A stretch of 12,956 bases of DNA from Flavobacteriales bacterium (GTDB lineage: Bacteria > Bacteroidota > Bacteroidia > Flavobacteriales_F > PHOS-HE28), in NCBI GenBank assembly GCA_024640205.1, contig JAHEFL010000006.1, positions 1,962 to 14,917 on the forward strand. Reading direction: 5' to 3'. The translations under genes and the position numbers were made by a program. Every line of letters starts with the position of its first letter. Positions within the stretch are counted from its first letter, which is position 1. The notes below the pieces were generated by a model that worked only from the letters and a program-made list of their open reading frames with translations, ran no database searches and was not told where the DNA came from. Below are positions 7,839-12,956 of the stretch, one piece after another.

Positions 7839-8741
7839 ATGGCCCACCACCACGTTGCGCATCATGCACATGGTCATGCTACTGCCACAGGTGTGAAGGC
7901 CCTTCGTACGGCCTTCTTCGTGAACCTATCCTTCACGCTGGTGGAGGTGGTCGGCGGGTGGTGGATCAACAGCATCGCCGTGATGACCGATGCGGTGCAC
8001 GACCTGGGTGATTGCCTCGTGCTGGGCGCCGCATGGTACTTACAGAACCTGGCGACCAAAGGCCGTGACGCGCGCTACAGTTACGGATATGCCCGATACA
8101 GTATGCTGGGAGGCTGGCTCGCAGCGGTGATCCTGATCGTGGGTGCTGTGTTCATGTTCTCCGTATCGCTGTGGAGATTGAACGCACCTGTGCTCCCGCA
8201 CACTTCAGGGATGATCCTCCTTGCATTATTCGGCCTGGTCATGAACGGATTCGCAGCGTGGAAACTCCATAGCGGATCCACGTTGAACGAACGCGGGGCC
8301 TACCTCCACATGCTGGAGGACGTGTTGGGATGGGCTGCCGTGTTGATAGGTGGAGTGCTGATACACTTCACCGGATGGGCCATTGTGGACCCCCTGCTCA
8401 GTATGTCCATCAGTTCCTACATCCTGGTCAATGCCATTGGAACCATGCGGCGTGGCACGAGCATTCTGATGCAGGAAGTTCCTCATGATATCGACATGGA
8501 TCAGATCCGTTCCAGGTTGCTTTCGATACCCCATGTAAAGGACCTTCATGACCAGCACACCTGGACCTTGGATGGCAGCTTCAACATCCACACCGTGCAC
8601 ATCGCTGTCGGCGAGGTGGATCTTCCCCAAGCCCTGGCCATCAAGGAGGAGGCACGTTCTCTACTCGCTTCCATGGGCATCCACCATGCCACCATCGAGT
8701 TGGAATGGGAGGGGGAGAATTGTGCCATGGAACAGCGCTGA
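7839..8741 (+). CDS. Cation diffusion facilitator, probable zinc exporter
   Basis: CDF proteins are inner-membrane metal/proton antiporters that remove Zn2+ and related divalent ions from the cytoplasm. This 300-residue protein has about six membrane helices (about 22-210) and a cytoplasmic C-terminal domain (about 215-292). The metal site is visible as His54-x3-Asp58 in the second helix (DAVHDLGD) and His157-x3-Asp161 in the fifth (HMLEDVLG). This HxxxD/HxxxD pair is typical of zinc-transporting members, while the YiiP type has DxxxD in the second helix. A short His-rich N-terminal tail (residues 3-13, HHHVAHHAHGH) could bind metal in the cytoplasm. Longer in-frame starts exist upstream (to about 7695), but they would add residues unlike the family, so ATG 7839 is preferred. 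The OmpA-family gene follows in the same direction. No metal-responsive operator was recognised. Confidence 0.93.
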   Translation: MAHHHVAHHAHGHATATGVKALRTAFFVNLSFTLVEVVGGWWINSIAVMTDAVHDLGDCLVLGAAWYLQNLATKGRDARYSYGYARYSMLGGWLAAVILIVGAVFMFSVSLWRLNAPVLPHTSGMILLALFGLVMNGFAAWKLHSGSTLNERGAYLHMLEDVLGWAAVLIGGVLIHFTGWAIVDPLLSMSISSYILVNAIGTMRRGTSILMQEVPHDIDMDQIRSRLLSIPHVKDLHDQHTWTLDGSFNIHTVHIAVGEVDLPQALAIKEEARSLLASMGIHHATIELEWEGENCAMEQR

Positions 8742-8750
8742 ATACCTTCG
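8720..8750 (+). promoter_or_regulatory. Promoter candidate for the OmpA-family lipoprotein gene
   Basis: A TTG at 8720-8722 and TACCTTCG at 8743-8750 are separated by 20 bases, which fits the Bacteroidota -33/-7 arrangement. The -33 part lies inside the end of the CDF gene, and the -7 part begins just after its stop. The GTG start is 19 bases downstream. This is the best-formed promoter in the window. Confidence 0.5.
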
Positions 8751-8769
8751 TCGATCGATCCCCATTCCC

Positions 8770-9573
8770 GTGAAAAAGCTGAATACCCTGCTCGTTCTCG
8801 CACTACTGGTCATTGCGTTACCATCCTGCGTGGCCAAGAAGAAATTCATCTCTGCCACCGACCATGTGAGCAAATTGCAAGCAGATAGTCTGAACTATGA
8901 GCAGCGCATTGCCGGGTTGGAAGGCAACATCAGCGACCTAAGGACCGAACTGGATACGACTATAGTTACTCTGAACAGGACGAGTGCCATGTTGGCTGAA
9001 CGCAACGCGTTGTTGACCCAGAAGGATGCCGAGTTGCTGGACAAGGCGAAGCGGATGGACGACCTCAGCCGCAAATTGGATGCACAGACCCAGGCACTGG
9101 TAGGGCTCCGAAAAAAAGTGGCCGATGCCTTGGTGAATTTCAAGAGTGATGAACTGACCGTCACCTCCAAGGATGGTAAAGTGTACGTATCGCTCAGCGA
9201 AAAGCTCCTTTTCAAAAGCGGTAGCGCGGATGTGGACCCGAAAGGCAAGGACGCCATCGGGCAACTGGCAACGGTACTCAATGCCAACCCCGATATCGGG
9301 GTGATGGTGGAAGGACATACCGATAGCATTCCGATCGCGAGCGCGCGTTTCAAGGACAACTGGGAGCTCAGCTCGGCCCGTGCCACGAGCATTGTTCGTC
9401 TTCTGACCGTGGATCATCAGTTGGCGCCGGCCCGCGTGACAGCGGCTGGCCGGGGCGAATGGGTGCCTGTGGCTTCGAACAGGGATGCCGAAGGTCGCGC
9501 CAGGAACCGCCGAACGGAGATCATTCTCACACCGGATCTGAAGGAACTATTCAGCATTATTGGTGAGCCCTAG
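8770..9573 (+). CDS. OmpA-family peptidoglycan-binding lipoprotein
   Basis: This 267-residue protein is predicted to be lipid-anchored, probably in the outer membrane, and to bind peptidoglycan non-covalently. The GTG at 8770 is chosen because it gives a short lipoprotein signal (MKKLNTLLVLALLVIALPSC) with the lipidated cysteine at residue 20. In-frame ATGs further upstream lie inside the CDF gene and would destroy that signal. Residues about 32-120 are rich in heptad-like Leu/Ala patterns and charged residues, indicating a coiled coil. The OmpA/MotB C-terminal domain spans about 128-255, with LLFKSGSADV, EGHTDSIPI (Asp185), NWELSSARA (Arg204) and ARNRRTEI. The Asp and Arg are the residues that bind diaminopimelate in this family. 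The 48-residue gene starts 3 bases after its stop, so the two are probably co-transcribed. Confidence 0.92.
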   Translation: MKKLNTLLVLALLVIALPSCVAKKKFISATDHVSKLQADSLNYEQRIAGLEGNISDLRTELDTTIVTLNRTSAMLAERNALLTQKDAELLDKAKRMDDLSRKLDAQTQALVGLRKKVADALVNFKSDELTVTSKDGKVYVSLSEKLLFKSGSADVDPKGKDAIGQLATVLNANPDIGVMVEGHTDSIPIASARFKDNWELSSARATSIVRLLTVDHQLAPARVTAAGRGEWVPVASNRDAEGRARNRRTEIILTPDLKELFSIIGEP

Positions 9574-9576
9574 GGC

Positions 9577-9723
9577 ATGATACCCTTGTTCTTCCGGATC
9601 CTGGCCAAGTTGAACAAGGCCCTGTTGCCCAAGATGTGGCACAGGGACCTACAGCGGCTGGGGAAAATGCAAAAGCTCATTGTTGCCTGGCGCTATTGGG
9701 TTACGACCAGAGCTCTGGGATGA
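9577..9723 (+). CDS. 48-residue basic small protein
   Basis: A complete ATG-to-TGA frame of 48 codons starts 3 bases after the OmpA-family stop. The product begins MIPLFFRILAKLNKALLPKM and ends with WRYWVTTRALG. It is rich in Lys/Arg with few acidic residues. An amphipathic, hydrophobic N-terminal half is followed by a basic Trp/Tyr-containing end, suggesting a membrane- or RNA-associated peptide. From memory, similar 45-55 residue proteins with an ILA+INK..LP start and a W+..VTK.AL end recur in Bacteroidota, sometimes labelled 'SsrA-binding protein' without good reason. This recollection was not checked against a database. The tight spacing and the family-like pattern support a real gene, which most gene finders would drop for its length. 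Function is unknown. Confidence 0.7.
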   Translation: MIPLFFRILAKLNKALLPKMWHRDLQRLGKMQKLIVAWRYWVTTRALG

Positions 9724-9756
9724 ACACTACCCGGACCTTCTGTTTTCGTCTAATTT

Positions 9757-11838
9757 GTGCTGGTGAGGACCGTTCTTATAGTCGTTGCATGCTGTACTTC
9801 AGTACTTCTGCCAGCGCAGTTCGACTTGCTCATCAACGAGATCCAGGCAGCGAACCGCGGGCTATCCGTGGATGCTGACGGGAGTACGCCGGATTGGGTG
9901 GAATTATACAATTCAGGGGAGGATACGTTGGACCTGAAAGGCCTCCGGCTATCCGTGGCAGGAACGTACCACGTCATCGATGAGTCCATCCGTGTGCCAC
10001 CCCATGGATACCAGCTTCTCTGGTGTTCCGGAGAAGCGGACAACGGGGCGGATCATCTTGGGTTCACGCTACCGAGGCACGGCGGTACCCTCCTGCTTAT
10101 CGATCGGGATGGGACCACGATAAGTGACCTTTTCACCTGGCCGGAAACGCGCAGTGATGAAAGTATCGGGCGTGTTCCGGATGGCGCTATGGAATGGAGC
10201 CCTTTCCTGCAGGCGACACCCGGAGGATCGAACGAACTTGGGATCCGCAAAGGGCGCGCGATCGGACCGGTGGCATTCGATCCGATGGCAGGGGTTTTCC
10301 CGGAGCAGATAAGTGTGACGTTGACCTGCCCGGAAGGAGGGACGATACACTATACGCTGGATGGTAGCCCACCCTGGTCGGGAACCGGTCAGGTTTATCA
10401 GGGTCCGATATTGCTTCGCGCCAATACGGTCATCCGGGCCATGAATTCATTACCTGGTTCGCGGACCGGCAATGAACAATGTGCGACCTATGTCATCAGT
10501 GAATTGGCGCAAACAGGCTTGTGCGTCGTCATGGATCCGCCTGATCTCCATGGCGTCAATGGCATATACGACCCGGGAGAACACGCAAATAATACGCGGA
10601 CCGGTGCGGAGTGGGAACGTGCCGCCGGGCTATCCTTTCCGGATGATCCTTCACGTTACATCCCGATCGGAGCGCGTATCAGCGGGAGCGGATCGAGGGG
10701 ACTGGGAAAACGTTCGTTCAAATTATACGCCCGGGATCGGTATTCGAGTCCTCGGGAGGGACTCGGATTCCCTGATGGAACCCACTTCAGCGAAGGGATC
10801 CTTCGGGCTGATGCAGGTCCGCACGCGTTCCTCCGGAACAGTCTTGTTGAACGCATGGTCCTTGGTCATGGGCTTTCGGTCGAAGTACAACCCTCCACCC
10901 CGTACCCTCTTTATCTGAATGGCCGTTACTGGGGGCTCTACCGATGGATGCCACCCAAGGATGCCGAGTGGCTCCGGTCCATGAGTGGAGCACATGCTCT
11001 GGATGTGTTGGATGGACCCTCCAATCTCGTCCTTGAGGGATCCGACCGACATTTCCGCCAGGCACTGAACGCCTTGTATTCGAAGGTTCCGATGGACAGC
11101 CTTGGGAAAATGATCGATCTGGAAAGCCTGATCGATCTTGCTTGCGTGGATCTCTGGACGGGAAGGGCCGATCACGATATCAATGTGCGGTGCTACCGAC
11201 CTGCACAACCGGATGGAAGGTGGCGTTGGGTCCTCTTCGACATGGACCTGTGGGCGCCGGCATCGGAAAACAGTCTCGAGCGCATGTGTTCCGCAGCGGT
11301 CCGAGAAGCACCATACGTCCCGGCCTTGTTGGAACATCCGCAACTCCGGGAAAAGCTGATGGCGCGCATGTCAGCACTGTTGGCGACCGCTTTCGACCCG
11401 GTGCGGGCCCTTGCTCTTTTGGACAGCATATACAGGCAGAACTGCTCGTACCTCGAGGCTGATCATCGCCGATGGGAGCTGGTGCTCGAAACCCCGGACC
11501 CAAGTGTTTCCGTCACCGAAGTTGGATCCTTCGTATCGGCCCGCCCCGATCATCTCTTGCATCACCTGTCCAAACGAACAGGTCGAAAAACCAAGGTGGC
11601 CCTTGTCGAAGGCCCACCGCCCTCGATCGGCCATGTTCTATTGGAGGGCGTTCGGCTGTCTGAAGGAAGGAATACCGTGCACTGCTTCGATGGTGTTATC
11701 ATGACGATCGAAGCCGTACCTGCTCCGGGGATGGAATTCGCCGGATGGGATGGCTTCGATGATCATACTTCGAGCATCGAACTGGACCTCTCTGCGATCA
11801 GATCACTGAAGGCCGGGTTCCGAAGCGTGGTCCCTTGA
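9757..11838 (+). CDS. Exported lamin-tail / chitobiase-like / CotH-kinase-like protein
   Basis: This protein has 693 residues from GTG 9757. A second GTG at 9763 would give MRTVLIVV and is equally plausible; an in-frame TAA at 9751 excludes anything longer. Parts in order are: signal peptide (about 1-21, ending LLPAQ); lamin-tail domain (about 22-160, LLINEIQAANRG with PDWVELYNSGEDTLDL); chitobiase/hexosaminidase C-terminal-like Ig domain (about 171-247, ISVTLTCPEGGTIHYTLDGS); CotH-like domain (about 255-600, with RISGSGSRGLGKRSFKLYAR, LYLNGRYWGLY, and RWRWVLFDMDLW holding Asp495 and Asp497); and a C-terminal bacterial-repeat-like unit (about 640-688, APGMEFAGWDG). CotH proteins are atypical secreted kinases, known from Bacillus spore coats, and phosphorylation by this one is only inferred. 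No T9SS sorting domain ends the protein. It lies 33 bases after the small gene and converges with purQ (13-base gap). Confidence 0.9.
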   Translation: MLVRTVLIVVACCTSVLLPAQFDLLINEIQAANRGLSVDADGSTPDWVELYNSGEDTLDLKGLRLSVAGTYHVIDESIRVPPHGYQLLWCSGEADNGADHLGFTLPRHGGTLLLIDRDGTTISDLFTWPETRSDESIGRVPDGAMEWSPFLQATPGGSNELGIRKGRAIGPVAFDPMAGVFPEQISVTLTCPEGGTIHYTLDGSPPWSGTGQVYQGPILLRANTVIRAMNSLPGSRTGNEQCATYVISELAQTGLCVVMDPPDLHGVNGIYDPGEHANNTRTGAEWERAAGLSFPDDPSRYIPIGARISGSGSRGLGKRSFKLYARDRYSSPREGLGFPDGTHFSEGILRADAGPHAFLRNSLVERMVLGHGLSVEVQPSTPYPLYLNGRYWGLYRWMPPKDAEWLRSMSGAHALDVLDGPSNLVLEGSDRHFRQALNALYSKVPMDSLGKMIDLESLIDLACVDLWTGRADHDINVRCYRPAQPDGRWRWVLFDMDLWAPASENSLERMCSAAVREAPYVPALLEHPQLREKLMARMSALLATAFDPVRALALLDSIYRQNCSYLEADHRRWELVLETPDPSVSVTEVGSFVSARPDHLLHHLSKRTGRKTKVALVEGPPPSIGHVLLEGVRLSEGRNTVHCFDGVIMTIEAVPAPGMEFAGWDGFDDHTSSIELDLSAIRSLKAGFRSVVP

Positions 11839-11851
11839 TACGGGTCCTGGC

Positions 11852-12541
11852 TCAGGCCGGAACGGATCGCAACAAAGACTCGAACAGGAATTTCCCATCG
11901 GTGTTGCCCAGCAGATCATCCGCAGCACGCTCCGGATGGGGCATCATACCGAACACATTCCTGGATGCATTGCATACACCGGCAATATTCTCCTTGCTCC
12001 CGTTCGGGTTGGAGGCCTCGGTGATGCGACCTTCCGCGTCACAGTAACGGAAGAGCACTTGATCCCCTTCCTGCATGCCCTTCAGCGTTGCTGCATCGGC
12101 ATGGTAACGGCCTTCACCATGTGCGATGGGGATCTTCAATGCACGATCAGGGGTCGCTCCTGTTAGCACGGTCCTCCGGGTCGCCGGGCGAATGAAAACA
12201 TTCCGGGCAATGAACTTTTGACCCTCATTATGCAATAATGCGCCAGGTAATAAACCCGCTTCGCAAAGCACCTGGAATCCATTGCAGACACCGAGCACGA
12301 GCCCTCCTTTCGCCGCATGTGCGGCCACCTCCTGCATGATGGGGGAAAAGCGTGCAATGGCCCCGCTCCTGAGGTAATCACCATATGAGAACCCGCCTGG
12401 GAGCACCACCATATCCACTCCTTTCAGGTCGTGTTCCTTATGCCATAATCGCTCCACATGCTGCCCCATGATGCTGCTCAGCACATGCACCATGTCCTCA
12501 TCACAATTGGACCCCGGGAACGTGACCACTCCGAATTTCAT
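11852..12541 (-). CDS. purQ: Phosphoribosylformylglycinamidine synthase, glutaminase subunit PurQ
   Basis: PurQ hydrolyses glutamine and passes ammonia to PurL, which converts FGAR to FGAM in the fourth step of purine synthesis. The 229-residue length matches the stand-alone PurQ found with a small PurL and PurS. The class I glutamine amidotransferase triad is complete: Cys86 in LGVCNGFQ, with His202 and Glu204 in MMPHPER. MKFGVVTFPGSNCDED is the canonical N-terminus, so the ATG at 12541 is secure. The oxyanion-region PGGFSYGDYLRSG (about 48-60) is intact. PurL and PurS genes are not in the window. The small membrane-protein gene lies upstream on the same strand, 58 bases away. The gene converges with the CotH-like gene, and no terminator hairpin was seen in the 13-base gap. 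Confidence 0.98.
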   Translation of the reverse strand: MKFGVVTFPGSNCDEDMVHVLSSIMGQHVERLWHKEHDLKGVDMVVLPGGFSYGDYLRSGAIARFSPIMQEVAAHAAKGGLVLGVCNGFQVLCEAGLLPGALLHNEGQKFIARNVFIRPATRRTVLTGATPDRALKIPIAHGEGRYHADAATLKGMQEGDQVLFRYCDAEGRITEASNPNGSKENIAGVCNASRNVFGMMPHPERAADDLLGNTDGKFLFESLLRSVPA

Positions 12542-12545
12542 GCTG

Positions 12546-12553
12546 CGAAGTTA
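12546..12553 (-). promoter_or_regulatory. Candidate -7 element for purQ
   Basis: The reverse strand reads TAACTTCG, ending 4 bases before the purQ ATG. This is the same motif type and distance as before the CDF gene. No TTG stands at the -33 distance. If used, the purQ mRNA would be leaderless or nearly so. No purine riboswitch or other long leader fits in the 58-base gap. Confidence 0.38.
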
Positions 12554-12599
12554 GCGTAGCAACCGGGCCGAAGGATGTATCCTGTCCTGGTCCGAACGA

Positions 12600-12896
12600 C
12601 TACGACCACTGCGCCCAAAGAGCCAGGCCCAGCAGCACGTATGTCGCACTTTCAGAGAGCAGTTGGCGCCGGGTACCTATCAACGCGTGACCGAGGAAGA
12701 TCGCCAATGGGGCGGCCAGCAAAACCGCTGGGAAATCCTTGTCCAGGAACCAGGATAGACCGATGATGACCCCACATCCGGTGAAGAACGCCATGAACGA
12801 GGAGCGCAAGTTCTTGTCCCGCATCACCCCGTGCAGGTAGCCTTTCACGAAACCTGCAAGAGACACGATGACCATTGGGACCATCCATGCGTTCAT
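12600..12896 (-). CDS. Small membrane protein of unknown function
   Basis: From the ATG at 12896 this encodes 98 residues, ending LLGLALWAQWS. It shows three to four hydrophobic segments: about 3-20 (WMVPMVIVSLAGFVKGYL), 32-50 (SFMAFFTGCGVIIGLSWFL), 55-73 and 82-95. A basic stretch (residues 25-30, RDKNLR) lies between the first two. It is therefore predicted to be an inner-membrane protein. The reading frame stays open to the right edge and contains a GTG at 12950, so a longer protein beginning beyond the window cannot be excluded. The ATG is preferred because it directly precedes the first membrane helix. I do not recognise the family. It lies 58 bases upstream of purQ on the same strand, which may or may not be meaningful. 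Confidence 0.65.
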   Translation of the reverse strand: MNAWMVPMVIVSLAGFVKGYLHGVMRDKNLRSSFMAFFTGCGVIIGLSWFLDKDFPAVLLAAPLAIFLGHALIGTRRQLLSESATYVLLGLALWAQWS

Positions 12897-12956
12897 CGAG
12901 ATCCACCAAACGCTGTGCGCAACGGGAGCCCTGTCACTAGGTTGAACCACCGTACG

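Noticed and set aside
9636..9878. 80-residue forward frame overlapping the small gene and the CotH-like start
   Set aside because: It conflicts with the signal peptide of the CotH-like protein and with the 48-residue frame, and it shows no conserved pattern.
12951..12956. CGTACG palindrome at the right edge
   Set aside because: A six-base palindrome at the cut end carries no information without the adjoining sequence.

Overview
The window looks like chromosomal DNA of a moderately high-G+C member of the Bacteroidota, most likely Flavobacteriales-like. The evidence is a type IX secretion (T9SS) type A sorting domain, lamin-tail-domain surface proteins, no Shine-Dalgarno sequences before the starts, and TAnnTTYG elements (the Bacteroidota -7 box, here mostly TAnnTTCG) just upstream of several genes. 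The genus cannot be named from this sequence alone.

Layout. 1-658 (-): 5' part of asd (aspartate-semialdehyde dehydrogenase), cut by the left edge. 712-3342 (+): large exported protein with two lamin-tail domains, followed 12 bases later by a MORN-repeat lipoprotein (3355-3822). 4023-5972 (+): dnaG primase, convergent with 5982-7682 (-), an exported protease-associated (PA) domain protein with a T9SS sorting domain. 7839-8741 (+): cation diffusion facilitator with zinc-type ligands. 8770-9573 (+): OmpA-family lipoprotein with a GTG start. 9577-9723 (+): a 48-residue basic protein. 9757-11838 (+): exported lamin-tail/chitobiase-like/CotH-kinase-like protein. 11852-12541 (-): purQ. 12600-12896 (-): small membrane protein of unknown function, near the right edge.

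How it fits together. Housekeeping genes (asd, dnaG, purQ) are interleaved with cell-envelope and secreted-protein genes. Likely co-transcribed sets are the lamin-tail protein with the MORN lipoprotein, and the OmpA lipoprotein with the 48-residue gene (3 bases apart) and perhaps the CotH-like gene. The CDF transporter and OmpA genes are adjacent, but the OmpA gene has a good promoter candidate of its own.

I saw no tRNA, rRNA, CRISPR array, insertion sequence, phage gene, recognisable defence system or convincing hairpin terminator. Apart from the small protein and the surface proteins the window reads as ordinary chromosome, and I found no clearly new multi-gene system. All gene-free gaps are 200 bases or shorter.
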